A DNA stretch of 64,000 bases from Pseudahrensia aquimaris (GTDB lineage: Bacteria; Pseudomonadota; Alphaproteobacteria; Rhizobiales; Rhizobiaceae). The notes under the pieces are model-generated. The model ran no database searches and was not told the origin of the DNA. It saw only the letters and a list, made by a program, of their open reading frames with translations. Positions within the stretch are counted from its first letter, which is position 1, and each line of letters opens with the position of its first letter. The translations under genes were made by a program, and so were the position numbers. The stretch spans positions 74,103 to 138,102 of the forward strand of contig NZ_JBHTJV010000012.1 in assembly GCF_042676045.1 (NCBI RefSeq). Direction: 5' to 3'. Shown in pieces: positions 23,150 through 31,728 of this stretch.

Positions 23150-25087
23150 TCAGTCTGAACGGTTGGCCGCGATGTAGGCAGCTGCTTCCTGCCGCGTCTC
23201 AAAGATGTGGGGCGAGATTGAGCGGTTTTTCAGATCTTGCCCGAGCTTCTGGCGCAGGAACGCGCTTGTCGTATAGCGCGTAGCGGTGAGGTAATAATCG
23301 TATTCCAACTGCCCCAAGACGTTGGCAAATTTGGCCGCCATTTTTGGCGAGATGGAAATGCCATCATAGTTCGACACCAAATTTACCTTCTGTCCGATCT
23401 GCTGGAAGAAACTGTTCATATCGTGCTCAAAAATTCTAACGTCTTCTTCTGTCTCAATTGTAAGGCCGCTCAGATTGACGAAAACGATGTTCTGTTGCTT
23501 GTCATGAAACAGGCGGTCGCTATTGGGGATGGCCAATAGCCGCGTGCGCAATTTCATGGGCGCTTCACCCAAGATGCTAGGATCCATTTCTTTCACATCA
23601 TTGATAACGGGCTTGAAGTCCATCTGACCTAGAATGTCTTTTTCGATATCGATTCCAGGAGCGACTTCGATCAATTCCTGCCCGCTTTCGCCCAGCTTGA
23701 AGACGCAACGCTCGGTAACGTAGAGCACCTCTTTGCCTTGGCTGGCGGCATAGGCGCCGTTGAAGGTGATTTGTTCCACCTGGTTGATGAACTTCCTGCT
23801 GCGGCCTTCCTGAGCGATGGACATTTTGCCATCGTTGATCGCGACTTTCAGACCTCCAGCGGTAAACGTGCCAACAAAGACAACCTTGCGAGCGTTTTGC
23901 GAAATGTTGATGAAACCGCCAGCACCTGCGAAACGGTCTTTGAAGCGACTGACGTTGACGTTGCCAGTAGCATCTGTCTCCGCCATGCCGAGGCAGGCCA
24001 GATCAAGGCCGCCACCGTCGTAGAAATCAAACTGCTGGTTGGTCTGGATGATCGCGTTGGCGTTGATGGCTGCGCCGAAATCCAACCCCGACTGCGGAAC
24101 GCCGCCGAGCACACCTGCCTCCGTGGTGAGCGTGATGTTGTCGATTACGCCTTCTTCGTTGGCGACCGCAGAAACGCCTTCGGGCATTCCGATGCCCAGA
24201 TTGACAACGCCGTTTACTGGAAGTTCCATCGCAGCGCGGCGGGCGATGATCTTGCGCTCGGTCAAGTCCATCGGAACAGGCTGGCCGACATCCGCCTTCA
24301 TGCGGCCGGTAAAAGCGTGTTCATATGGCGTCTTATAGGTCTGATGGTGTTCATCACGTTCCGCGACCACAACGCAATCGACGAGATTGCCCGGCACGAT
24401 GACTTGTTTGGGATCGAGCGAACCATTGGCTGCGATGCGCTCCACCTGCGCGATAACGAGGCCGCCGGAGTTCTTCGCCGCAATTGCAATCGGCAACATG
24501 TCGAGCGTCAGTGCCTCACGCTCCATGGTGATGTTGCCGTGGCGGTCAGCTGTTGTGCCGCGGATCAGCGCTACGTCGACGGGAACGGCGTGGTAGAACA
24601 GCCATTCCTCTCCCGCCAGCTCCATCAACTCGACGAGCGGCTTGGTCGTGCAATCGTTGATCGCGCCACCAGATTGGCGAGGGTCAACGAAAGTGTGCAA
24701 GCCGACCTTGGAGAACATGCCAGGCTTGCCCGCGCCGATGTCGCGGTAAAGCTGCGAGATGCAGCCGAGCGGAAGATTGTAAGCCTCAATTTCGTTGTTC
24801 ATCGCCATAGCGCCAAGTTTTGGCACAAGCGACCAGTGGCCTCCAATGGCGCGCTTCACGAGACCCGGAATCGCAAGGCGGTTAAGGCCACGGTCCTTGC
24901 CGTCTCCGGGCGCGGCGGCGAAGAGCAGTGAAATGTCCTTCGGGGCAGCGTGAGCAAGAAAACGGTCTTGCAGGCCACGCACCAAACCTTCCGGCGTGCC
25001 GATGCCGACAAATCCAGAGACACAAACCGTGTCACCATCGTCAATGGTGGCAATCGCATCCTCCAGACGCACAACTTTGTCGACCAT
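23150..25087 (-). CDS. Fused family I acyl-CoA:carboxylate CoA-transferase with C-terminal extension
   Basis: A 645-residue CoA-transferase with alpha and beta halves fused: the alpha half begins DGDTVCVSGFVGIGTPEGLVRGL, and the beta half has GVVNLGIGMPEGV followed by the catalytic glutamate at residue 323 (TTEAGVLGGVP). About 130 residues follow the usual end of the fused enzyme and form an extra alpha/beta region (RLLAIPNSDRLFHDKQ to the C-terminus). Family members exchange CoA among acetate, propionate, acetoacetate, lactate or hydroxyacids. As the last gene of the PHA operon, it may activate a hydroxyacid such as 4-hydroxybutyrate, which is an inference. It lies about 40 bases after phaC. 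Confidence 0.88.
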   Translation of the reverse strand: MVDKVVRLEDAIATIDDGDTVCVSGFVGIGTPEGLVRGLQDRFLAHAAPKDISLLFAAAPGDGKDRGLNRLAIPGLVKRAIGGHWSLVPKLGAMAMNNEIEAYNLPLGCISQLYRDIGAGKPGMFSKVGLHTFVDPRQSGGAINDCTTKPLVELMELAGEEWLFYHAVPVDVALIRGTTADRHGNITMEREALTLDMLPIAIAAKNSGGLVIAQVERIAANGSLDPKQVIVPGNLVDCVVVAERDEHHQTYKTPYEHAFTGRMKADVGQPVPMDLTERKIIARRAAMELPVNGVVNLGIGMPEGVSAVANEEGVIDNITLTTEAGVLGGVPQSGLDFGAAINANAIIQTNQQFDFYDGGGLDLACLGMAETDATGNVNVSRFKDRFAGAGGFINISQNARKVVFVGTFTAGGLKVAINDGKMSIAQEGRSRKFINQVEQITFNGAYAASQGKEVLYVTERCVFKLGESGQELIEVAPGIDIEKDILGQMDFKPVINDVKEMDPSILGEAPMKLRTRLLAIPNSDRLFHDKQQNIVFVNLSGLTIETEEDVRIFEHDMNSFFQQIGQKVNLVSNYDGISISPKMAAKFANVLGQLEYDYYLTATRYTTSAFLRQKLGQDLKNRSISPHIFETRQEAAAYIAANRSD

Positions 25088-25125
25088 TATGTGTCCTCCC
25101 AGACGCCGCTGCACCGGTCGCGCAG

Positions 25126-26310
25126 CTAATTCTTCTTTTTGCTTTTCTTGCCCTTACCGCCGCCGACAGCGCGGTCGATCCATTCGACCAGGCCACCAGC
25201 CACAACGCCTTGCGCCTTGCGACTGACGAACACGCCAACATGGCCACCTGGAAAGCCGATTTCTTCGTAGAGTTCTGACGCCACAAATTTACCCAAGGCT
25301 TTGGAGCAGGAAACCGGAATTATGTGGTCTTGCAAGGCGTAGATGTTCAGAACCGGACAATTGATCCGGCTTAGATCAATGCGCTCGCCGGAGATTTCGA
25401 ACGTTCCTTCGACCAAACGGTTCTCGCGATACAATTCATTGAGCCACTGCTTGGCAGCCTCACCAGGATGGTCTGGTCGGTCAGCGATCCACTTTTCCAT
25501 ACGCAAAAAGTTCAACATCGCGGCTTCGTCGCCTTCCAGATTGGTCAGGCCGATATTGTATTTCGTCATTGAATTGATCGGAGTGAGCGATGAAAAAACG
25601 GCTCCCGTTATCGGACCTGGCAGCATGCCGTAAGTGTCAATCAGCAATTCGATATCGTCTTCGCGCAGGTTTGATATCCATGAGTTCAAAAAGCCTTCGC
25701 CACGCCAAAATTCATCCGGCTCGCCTTTGAAATCAATCGGCGTGATGGCGAGCGCAAGGCCCGAAAACAGTTCTGGCCGCATGGCAACAAGTGCGGCGGC
25801 GAATGTGCCGCCTTCGCATATACCAAAAAGAGTGATCGGCTGACCACCGTTGGCTTCTACCAGATGCTCCACGGCGGAGCCCAGATAGAGATCGATGTAA
25901 TCATCGAAATTCAGGAATTGGTCGGCGCGGGTCGGGTTGCCCCAATCGACGACATACACATCCAAGCCAGCCATAAGCATGTTACGCACAAGCGAACGAT
26001 CTTCTTGCAGATCAATCATCGTTTGGCGGCCAAACAGGCCGTAGCAAATGAGGATCGGCGGCACATCCTTGCGCTGCTCGGCCAACGGGCGATAGCGCAG
26101 CACGCGCACCTTGTCGATTTGGAACACGACGTCTGCAGGTGTCTCCGCGATAGCAACTTCGGACTCGCGGGTCTCTGTGAGGAACGCATTGGATTTTAGC
26201 GCTTTGGCACCGGCATCCATCATCTGTTGCCAAGCCAGCATCCACGCTTCGCCTGCTGCTTCGGCGGCATTTATGGGCTCGCCGCTAGCGTTGCGCTTGA
26301 TGGGCATCAT
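25126..26310 (-). CDS. phaC: Class III polyhydroxyalkanoate synthase catalytic subunit PhaC
   Basis: A 394-residue alpha/beta-hydrolase-fold polymerase that joins hydroxyacyl-CoA units at the granule surface. The lipase-like box is GICEGG with Cys165; Asp328 (YALQDHIIP) and His357 (GGHVGVF) complete the catalytic triad. Length near 390 residues and the phaE gene directly upstream mark class III rather than the class I enzyme usual in alphaproteobacteria. A lysine-rich tail (KGKKSKKKN) ends the protein. Two adjacent ATG codons (26310, 26307) are possible starts; 26310 begins one base after the phaE stop. Confidence 0.93.
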   Translation of the reverse strand: MMPIKRNASGEPINAAEAAGEAWMLAWQQMMDAGAKALKSNAFLTETRESEVAIAETPADVVFQIDKVRVLRYRPLAEQRKDVPPILICYGLFGRQTMIDLQEDRSLVRNMLMAGLDVYVVDWGNPTRADQFLNFDDYIDLYLGSAVEHLVEANGGQPITLFGICEGGTFAAALVAMRPELFSGLALAITPIDFKGEPDEFWRGEGFLNSWISNLREDDIELLIDTYGMLPGPITGAVFSSLTPINSMTKYNIGLTNLEGDEAAMLNFLRMEKWIADRPDHPGEAAKQWLNELYRENRLVEGTFEISGERIDLSRINCPVLNIYALQDHIIPVSCSKALGKFVASELYEEIGFPGGHVGVFVSRKAQGVVAGGLVEWIDRAVGGGKGKKSKKKN

Positions 26311-26311
26311 G

Positions 26312-27124
26312 TTATTTGCCCACCTTGGCAGACACTTCACGCTTCAACTTGCGCACTTCGCGGCGCAATTCGTGGACAATCTTGGTCAGATCATCAACTT
26401 CTGTGCGGGTGGGGATTTGGTAAGCCTCGCTCCATGCTTCAGCCATGTCTTTTTGGCGGGCTTTGATTTCCATCGACGCACGCAACATGCCGCGCTGCGC
26501 TTCCATGAATTCCTTGCTCCGCTGTGTCTCCAACAGTTCTGCATTGGCAGCTGCCAGCCACGCATCAAGCGCTTCCTGCACTTTGCCAGACTGCAGATCT
26601 TCCAGCGAGTAGTCCTTCGCGTAGGTCTCGTAGGTGCGACCCCAGGCTTCCTGCAGCACTTTGGCCATATTCGCGGCGGCCTGCTGATAATCCAGCGTTT
26701 CGCGCCACGCTTCGGCGGCGTCGATGTGAGGCGTTGCCAGGTCGGCGAATTTCGGGCCTTCAGCAATGCTTTCGAGGATCGTGCGCAATTGTTCTGGCGC
26801 ATAAGCGGTCCAATTGGCAGGGTCCAGCATTGCCATGAATTGATCGCGGCCTTTGGTGAACATGTCGGCCTTGCCCATTTGCCCCATCATGGCACTAGCA
26901 TCCCATTGGGGCGCCCACGATTTGATGAAGCTCTGCCACGCAGCCAGCGGCTCAGCCGTGTTGAACGGCATACCACTGCCCAACCCGCTGTTCATGGCCC
27001 CGCCCATATCGCCAAGCGACTTCTGGAAGCCGTCCATGACTTCTTTCTGGGCTTTGAAAAAGGCGCTTTGCCCTTCCTGCCAGATATCCATCATTTGCTC
27101 GAAACCATTGTCGTTCTTCGCCAT
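26312..27124 (-). CDS. phaE: Class III PHA synthase accessory subunit PhaE
   Basis: A 270-residue, mostly helical protein with the PhaE layout: an N-terminal acidic helix (EQMMDIWQEGQSAFFKAQKEVMDGF), a central region including a tyrosine and tryptophan-rich stretch (WGRTYETYAKDYSLEDLQSG), and a C-terminal basic coiled helix (TKIVHELRREVRKLKREVSAKVGK). PhaE forms the active complex with PhaC in class III synthases. The pair phaE-phaC is separated by one base, which suggests translational coupling and fixed stoichiometry. Confidence 0.9.
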   Translation of the reverse strand: MAKNDNGFEQMMDIWQEGQSAFFKAQKEVMDGFQKSLGDMGGAMNSGLGSGMPFNTAEPLAAWQSFIKSWAPQWDASAMMGQMGKADMFTKGRDQFMAMLDPANWTAYAPEQLRTILESIAEGPKFADLATPHIDAAEAWRETLDYQQAAANMAKVLQEAWGRTYETYAKDYSLEDLQSGKVQEALDAWLAAANAELLETQRSKEFMEAQRGMLRASMEIKARQKDMAEAWSEAYQIPTRTEVDDLTKIVHELRREVRKLKREVSAKVGK

Positions 27125-27148
27125 GATCGGCTCCCTCGGATTTTCGCC

Positions 27149-28303
27149 TTACAGCGCTTGGGTGTAGATATCGAGCGCGGCTTCGTAGGTCATTTCGCGG
27201 GGGTTGTTGACCAGCAGGCGCGTCTGTTTCATCGCGTCTTCAGCCAGCATCGGCAGGTGGTTGTGGTTCACGCCCACTTCCGCGAGCTTGCTTTGCATAC
27301 CCAGTTTCGGGCCCATCGCCTTGAAGCCTTCGACCATGCCTTCGCCGATGGCGGCGGCAGACTTGCCGGCCAGTTCAGGGAAGATAATAGGACCGATTTC
27401 GGCATATTGTTCAGCCGCTTCGCTCATGTTGAAGTCCAGCACGTAGGGCAAAACCAGCGCGTTCGACAGGCCGTGCGGCACGTGGAAATGACCGCCCAGC
27501 GGATAAGCCAGCGCGTGAACGGCAGCAACCGGCGCATTGGCAAACGCCATGCCCGCCAGCATGGAGCCGAGCAGCATGTTGGAACGCGCATCGCGGTCAC
27601 CACCATTGGTGCAGGCGGTGTGAATGTTCGCGCCCAGTAGATCGAGCGCCTGACGGGCGAGCGTGTCCGAGACGATGTTTTTCTTGTGCTTGGAAGTGTA
27701 GGCCTCGATGGCGTGCACCATCGCGTCAATGCCGGTGGCCGCTGTCACAGCGGCGGGCAAGCCCACTGTCAGTTCAGCATCGAGAATGGCCCAATCGGGC
27801 AGAAGCTGGGGCGAGACAACGCCCTTTTTCTCGTTTGTGCCAGTCGTGACAATAGAGATCGGGGTTACTTCCGAACCTGTGCCAGCAGTTGTTGGCGCCA
27901 GCACCATTGGCAAGCGGCCGCCTTTGACGAGGCCAACCCCATACATTTCTTCAATTGGTTGATCAGAACCAACCAGGACGGCGATCAGCTTGGCGGTATC
28001 CAGCGAAGAGCCGCCACCGACCGAAACAACCCCGTCGATGCCTTCGGCTTTCGCTTCTTCAACGGCTTTCAAGATCATCGCTTCCGGTGGGTCGGCCACT
28101 ACATCGTCGATGATGTGAACGCCGACGCCGGCGGATTTCAGCCCGTCTAGCGAAGCCTGAGCCAAGCCGAGTTCCAAAATCATCTTATCGGTAACGAACG
28201 CCACCTTTTTGCAGCCCATAGCCGCCATCAACTCGCCGATTTTGGCGGTTGCGCCAACTTCGCAGAGAATGGATTTAGTGGTCTGAAACTGAAATGCGTG
28301 CAT
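27149..28303 (-). CDS. Iron-containing (group III) alcohol dehydrogenase, candidate hydroxyacid dehydrogenase
   Basis: A 384-residue iron-dependent alcohol dehydrogenase. The NAD(P) motif VSVGGGSSLDTAKL and the metal ligands in ILDAELTVG (Asp), IDAMVHAIEAY (His) and AAVHALAYPLGGHFHVPHG (two His) are present. Members act on ethanol, lactaldehyde, 1,3-propanediol, butanol or 4-hydroxybutyrate. Here the gene lies between a ThDP carboligase/decarboxylase-like gene (five bases upstream) and phaE (24 bases downstream), so a role making a hydroxyacid for PHA is inferred; 4-hydroxybutyrate dehydrogenase is the most economical guess. The start was set at 28303, where homology begins. Confidence 0.88.
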   Translation of the reverse strand: MHAFQFQTTKSILCEVGATAKIGELMAAMGCKKVAFVTDKMILELGLAQASLDGLKSAGVGVHIIDDVVADPPEAMILKAVEEAKAEGIDGVVSVGGGSSLDTAKLIAVLVGSDQPIEEMYGVGLVKGGRLPMVLAPTTAGTGSEVTPISIVTTGTNEKKGVVSPQLLPDWAILDAELTVGLPAAVTAATGIDAMVHAIEAYTSKHKKNIVSDTLARQALDLLGANIHTACTNGGDRDARSNMLLGSMLAGMAFANAPVAAVHALAYPLGGHFHVPHGLSNALVLPYVLDFNMSEAAEQYAEIGPIIFPELAGKSAAAIGEGMVEGFKAMGPKLGMQSKLAEVGVNHNHLPMLAEDAMKQTRLLVNNPREMTYEAALDIYTQAL

Positions 28304-28308
28304 GGGGC

Positions 28309-29964
28309 TTAGTCTTCCTGTTCGTACGACGTCATATCTTTGAGACGCGTCGTTAGCTTCATGTTTTCTGAATAGTCGATTGGGCAATCGATAATCGAGA
28401 CGCCGCCATCGTTCATGGCAGTGGTCAAAATGCCTTCCAATTCCTCCGCGCTTTCGACCTTATAGCCGTGTGCGCCGAAACTCTCTGCGAATTTAACGAA
28501 GTCTGGGTTGGTTACATCAATGTGTGACTTGCGACCGTATTCGCGCATCTGGTGCCATTCGATAAGGCCGTATTTGTTGTCGTTGAAGATAATAACAGTA
28601 ATGTTCAGGCCAAGACGAACGGCCGTCTCGACCTCTTGGTTGTTCATCATGAAGCCCGAGTCGCCGCACACCGCTAAAATGTTGCGCTCGGGGTAAATCA
28701 ATTTGGCGGCAATCGCGCCGGGCAAAGCGATGCCCATCGACGCGAAACCGTTAGAGATTATGCAAGTGTTGGGACGCTCGGCCTGGAACATCCGCGCCAT
28801 CCACATTTTGTGTGCGCCGACGTCGGAGATCACGATGTCCTCCGGGTTCATCACCTTGCGCAGATCTGAAATGATCTTTTGCGGTTTGACCGGATAGCCA
28901 GTGTCGTCAGCGTGCTTGTTGAGTTCAACACGAATACGCTCGCGCAGCTTCTTCATCGGGCTGTTGGCTGTGCGCTCGCAGCGGGCGGCGATGCGCTGCA
29001 TGGAATTGCTTAGATCACCGATAACACCGGCCTCGACGATGTAGTTTGTGTCCACCTCTGCTGGGGACGCATCTACGTGAATGATCTTTTTAGTGCCTTT
29101 GGGGTTCCAGTGAGCCGGATCATATTCCACCATATCGTAGCCGACGCAGATAATGAGGTCAGCCTCGTCGATGCCGAAGGCAACCAGATCGTGGGCTTTG
29201 AGCCCGACTGTCCCAAGGCTCAACGGATGGGAAGATGGGAGCGTGCCTTTGGCCATGAAGGTGGTTGCCACAGGCAGGTTCAACTCTTCCGCAAAGGCGA
29301 CCAGCGCGTCTGACGCACCGGCGCGGATGACGCCGTTGCCCGCAATGATGATCGGGTTAGAAGCGGCGTCGATGAGTTCGGCGACCTGTTTGCACTTGCC
29401 GATGGCCGCGACAGGCGTGAGCGGCGACTGCACGCGCAAGGGCGGCATTTCCTCAACTTCCATGTCAGCCACGTTTTCTGGAAAGTCGATGAACGCAGCG
29501 CCCGGCTTTTCGGCCTGGGCAAATTTGAACGCCTTACGGACAATTTCTGGCACGATTTCCGGCTCACGGATTTGCACTGAGTATTTGGTGATGGGGTCGA
29601 ACAGATTGACCAGATCAAGAACCTGATGGCTCTCCTTGTGCATCCGCGTTGTTGCACCCTGCCCCGCAATAGCGACGAGCGGGGCGCGGTCCATATTGCC
29701 GTCGGCAACGCCAGTCACCAAGTTTGTAGCCCCTGGGCCCAGCGTCGACATACAGACACCGGCGCGGCCTGTCAGGCGGCCATAGACGTCTGCCATGAAT
29801 GCAGCAGCCTGCTCGTGGCGGGTGATGACGAATTCAATTTTGCTATCCAGCAGAGCGTCCATAACGCCCAAATTCTCTTCACCGGGAATACCGAAAATGT
29901 ATTCCACACCCTCAGCTTCGAGGCACTTCACCAACAGCTGGGCGGCGGTCATCTTATTTGACAT
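28309..29964 (-). CDS. Acetolactate synthase-like ThDP enzyme; possible 2-oxoglutarate decarboxylase
   Basis: A 551-residue ThDP enzyme with the activating Glu51 (ITRHEQAAAFMADVYG) and the ThDP-Mg motif GDSGFMMN at 434-441 with asparagines 461 and 463. It resembles catabolic acetolactate synthases (AlsS) of the LAEAEGVEYIFGIPGEENL type and has no regulatory subunit gene. Proteins of this look in cyanobacteria were shown to be 2-oxoglutarate decarboxylases acting with a succinate-semialdehyde dehydrogenase. The operon partners here (iron alcohol dehydrogenase, PhaEC, CoA-transferase) and gabD nearby make that function plausible, but acetolactate or other 2-oxoacid chemistry cannot be excluded. 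It is the first gene of the operon. Confidence 0.85.
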   Translation of the reverse strand: MSNKMTAAQLLVKCLEAEGVEYIFGIPGEENLGVMDALLDSKIEFVITRHEQAAAFMADVYGRLTGRAGVCMSTLGPGATNLVTGVADGNMDRAPLVAIAGQGATTRMHKESHQVLDLVNLFDPITKYSVQIREPEIVPEIVRKAFKFAQAEKPGAAFIDFPENVADMEVEEMPPLRVQSPLTPVAAIGKCKQVAELIDAASNPIIIAGNGVIRAGASDALVAFAEELNLPVATTFMAKGTLPSSHPLSLGTVGLKAHDLVAFGIDEADLIICVGYDMVEYDPAHWNPKGTKKIIHVDASPAEVDTNYIVEAGVIGDLSNSMQRIAARCERTANSPMKKLRERIRVELNKHADDTGYPVKPQKIISDLRKVMNPEDIVISDVGAHKMWMARMFQAERPNTCIISNGFASMGIALPGAIAAKLIYPERNILAVCGDSGFMMNNQEVETAVRLGLNITVIIFNDNKYGLIEWHQMREYGRKSHIDVTNPDFVKFAESFGAHGYKVESAEELEGILTTAMNDGGVSIIDCPIDYSENMKLTTRLKDMTSYEQED

Positions 29965-30446
29965 TAAATTTGTATTCCCTCTTTTCCGGCCTTTGCAGGC
30001 GGACGAACTTTATAGCGTTGCAGCGACGAACGCTTTGGCGCGATGAACTTATGAACAATCAGCACTCTGGCACCGCTCGGGCGTGAGCGGGTGAATGAGA
30101 ATCCTATTTTCGGTTAGCTGAGGCGCCCCCAATTTTGGAATTCCACCCGAACAGCATGTCCGTGCTTACACACATAACAATCCCAGAACATCGACTTGGT
30201 TGCAAGGGAGCTATGCATCTGAAGCAAAACGCCCAAAGAACCAATGTTTTCATTGCCATAAAGGCAGCCAATGGCGAGCCAATCATGGCGAAATTAGGCC
30301 AAAATATATTGCAGCGCAACATTTTTGTTGCATTGCACAATATCACATGATATTCGTTTGGTATGTTGCGCAAGAGAATTGCCAACAAACCCATTGCATC
30401 CCGCCCTGATCGGTTCACGCAGGGGCACCACCAAAGGACGAAGACT
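29965..30446. other. 482-bp divergent control region between the PHA operon and the phasin gene
   Basis: I see no convincing gene. The left part must contain the promoter of the ThDP-enzyme operon; no clear -35/-10 pair stands out. The right part has a more AT-rich segment (30299-30365) with two TGC-N3-GCA motifs, annotated separately, and should hold the phasin promoter. A minus-strand open frame crosses the area and runs antisense through the phasin gene, but it has no family resemblance. Confidence 0.6.
30310..30340. promoter_or_regulatory. Candidate PhaR operators upstream of phasin
   Basis: TGCAGCGCA (30310-30318) and TGCATTGCA (30329-30337) both fit TGC-N3-GCA. The second lies within a 16-base string at 30325-30340 (TTGTTGCATTGCACAA) whose exact reverse complement occurs upstream of phaR at 30971-30986. 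PhaR regulators of Paracoccus and Rhodobacter are known to bind TGC-containing sites at phasin and phaR promoters, so these are inferred PhaR sites; the motif identity itself is seen directly. Confidence 0.65.
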
Positions 30447-30830
30447 ATGTCGACCAAAACCACTGAAGCCAAAGAAGTTTTCGAAAAAAGCCAAGAGTTT
30501 GCAACTTCCCAGATCGCTAGCTCCGAGAAGGCATTTGAAAGCATGATCGAATACAATGCCGCCATGTTCAAAGGCATGGAAGCTATCGGCAAGAAAATGT
30601 ACGACAACTACGTTTCCAACGTCGCTTCTGCGTTTGACGGCATGAAAGCCCTCAACAAAACCAACGATGTCGCTGATTTCTACAAGGTTGCCATGACCAA
30701 CGCTGCTTCTTCAACAGAGCGCGTTATGGACCAAACGAAGGCCGTCGCTGAAATGTCCGGCAAAGTGATGAAAGAAACTGGTGAAGCTGGTCGTCTGGCG
30801 TTCTCCAAAGGTTTCGCAATCAACTTCTAA
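30447..30830 (+). CDS. phaP: Phasin family protein (PHA granule surface protein)
   Basis: A 127-residue helical protein with the phasin layout: KEVFEKSQEFATSQIASSEKAFESMIEYNAAMFKG followed by heptad-like amphipathic helices with many Ala, Lys, Glu and Met residues. Phasins coat PHA granules and control their number and size. The start at 30447 was chosen because the residues before it do not look like phasin; an AAAGGACG element precedes it. A terminator follows, so it is a single-gene transcript, probably repressed by PhaR through the sites upstream. Codon use is strongly biased, as expected for an abundant protein. Confidence 0.88.
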   Translation: MSTKTTEAKEVFEKSQEFATSQIASSEKAFESMIEYNAAMFKGMEAIGKKMYDNYVSNVASAFDGMKALNKTNDVADFYKVAMTNAASSTERVMDQTKAVAEMSGKVMKETGEAGRLAFSKGFAINF

Positions 30831-30877
30831 GGCTTAACGCCTTAAGTTGTCCTGCCACTCTTCCGGCAGGTATTTGA

Positions 30878-30916
30878 GCCGCCAGCCCCTCCTCCTCCCG
30901 GGCTGGCGGCTTTTTT
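30878..30916 (+). terminator. Rho-independent terminator of phasin gene
   Basis: A perfect 11-pair stem (30878-30888 with 30900-30910, GCCGCCAGCCC / GGGCTGGCGGC), an 11-base loop and a T6 run. A smaller hairpin (CCTGCC / GGCAGG, 30851-30870) precedes it. The strength fits a highly expressed single-gene transcript. Confidence 0.92.
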
Positions 30917-30970
30917 GTGTCCGCATTTCGCCATGGCTTAACCTTTAATGGATTTTCGGCGTATTCCAGC

Positions 30971-31042
30971 TTGTGCAATGCAACAAACAGGTTTCAATTT
31001 GGCGCTTTGAGTGACTATAGTGCGAAACAATGGTGCAACGCA
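30971..31042. promoter_or_regulatory. Candidate PhaR operators upstream of phaR (autoregulation)
   Basis: The 16-mer TTGTGCAATGCAACAA at 30971-30986 is the exact reverse complement of the string upstream of phasin (30325-30340). A second TGC-N3-GCA motif, TGCAACGCA, lies at 31034-31042, 21 bases before the phaR ATG. Together with the phasin sites they define a four-site set confined to the two divergently useful PHA promoters. Binding by PhaR is inferred from its known targets in relatives. Confidence 0.65.
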
Positions 31043-31062
31043 GCAGGGAGAAAGGCTTGACA

Positions 31063-31713
31063 ATGGCGAAAGCGACCAAAAAATCGACCAGATCCGAGCC
31101 TGCGGTGGCTGAGGGCACTATACTCATTAAAAAGTACCCCAATCGACGGCTCTATAACACCTCCACCAGCGCTTACATCGTGCTTGATGATCTTGTGCAG
31201 CTAATCCGCGATGACATTCCCTTCGTTATCCACGACACCAAGACGGGCGACGATATCACCCGCGAAATTCTCAATCAGATCATTTTCGAGCAGGAAACCA
31301 GCCAGGGAAACCACCATTTTCCGCTGGAACTGCAAAAGCAGCTGATCGCCATGTATGGCGATACCTACGGCGCGATGGTTCCGGACTATCTGACACAATC
31401 CATGGAATTGTTCGTCTCAGAACGTGCCCGTATGTCGGAGGCCATGGGCGATGTGGTGGGCCGCAACACGCGCATGATGATGGAATTCAGCCAAAACATG
31501 GCACGTCAGAACATGGAATTGTTTAAAAAGTCATGGGACATGTTTGGCGCGCTTTCTGGCACTGGATCAAAGCGCAGGGACAAGCTAGACGACACCGCGC
31601 CCACAAAAACATCAACCGCCGACGGCTCCCAGAGGGATGAGCGGGAAGCCGAACTTGAAGAAATACAGAACAAGATCGACGCCCTGCAAAACCGTCTGAA
31701 ATCCCTCAGCTAG
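31063..31713 (+). CDS. phaR: Polyhydroxyalkanoate synthesis repressor PhaR
   Basis: A 216-residue repressor. The N-terminal PhaR DNA-binding domain (IKKYPNRRLYNTSTSAYIVL and the following DDLVQLIRDD) is unmistakable. It is followed by the PHB-accumulation regulatory region (VPDYLTQSMELFVSERARMSEAMG) and a C-terminal acidic coiled coil (REAELEEIQNKIDALQNRLKSLS). PhaR binds both DNA and nascent PHA, releasing phasin and its own gene from repression when polymer appears. ATG 31063 was preferred to an upstream GTG. The hydrolase gene follows after 15 bases. Confidence 0.94.
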   Translation: MAKATKKSTRSEPAVAEGTILIKKYPNRRLYNTSTSAYIVLDDLVQLIRDDIPFVIHDTKTGDDITREILNQIIFEQETSQGNHHFPLELQKQLIAMYGDTYGAMVPDYLTQSMELFVSERARMSEAMGDVVGRNTRMMMEFSQNMARQNMELFKKSWDMFGALSGTGSKRRDKLDDTAPTKTSTADGSQRDEREAELEEIQNKIDALQNRLKSLS

Positions 31714-31728
31714 AAACCTCATTCATTT

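Noticed and set aside
23738..24931. Plus-strand open frame opposite the CoA-transferase
   Set aside because: The CoA-transferase on the minus strand has full family motifs including the catalytic glutamate; the plus frame has none.
26111..27640. Long plus-strand open frame (509 codons) opposite phaC, phaE and the alcohol dehydrogenase
   Set aside because: The minus strand encodes three recognisable families over the same bases; the plus frame crosses gene borders and has arginine/histidine-rich non-protein-like content.
30104..30607. 167-codon minus-strand open frame across the phasin promoter and gene
   Set aside because: It is antisense to the clear phasin gene, has no start signal or recognisable family, and its hydrophobic look is a by-product of phasin codon use.
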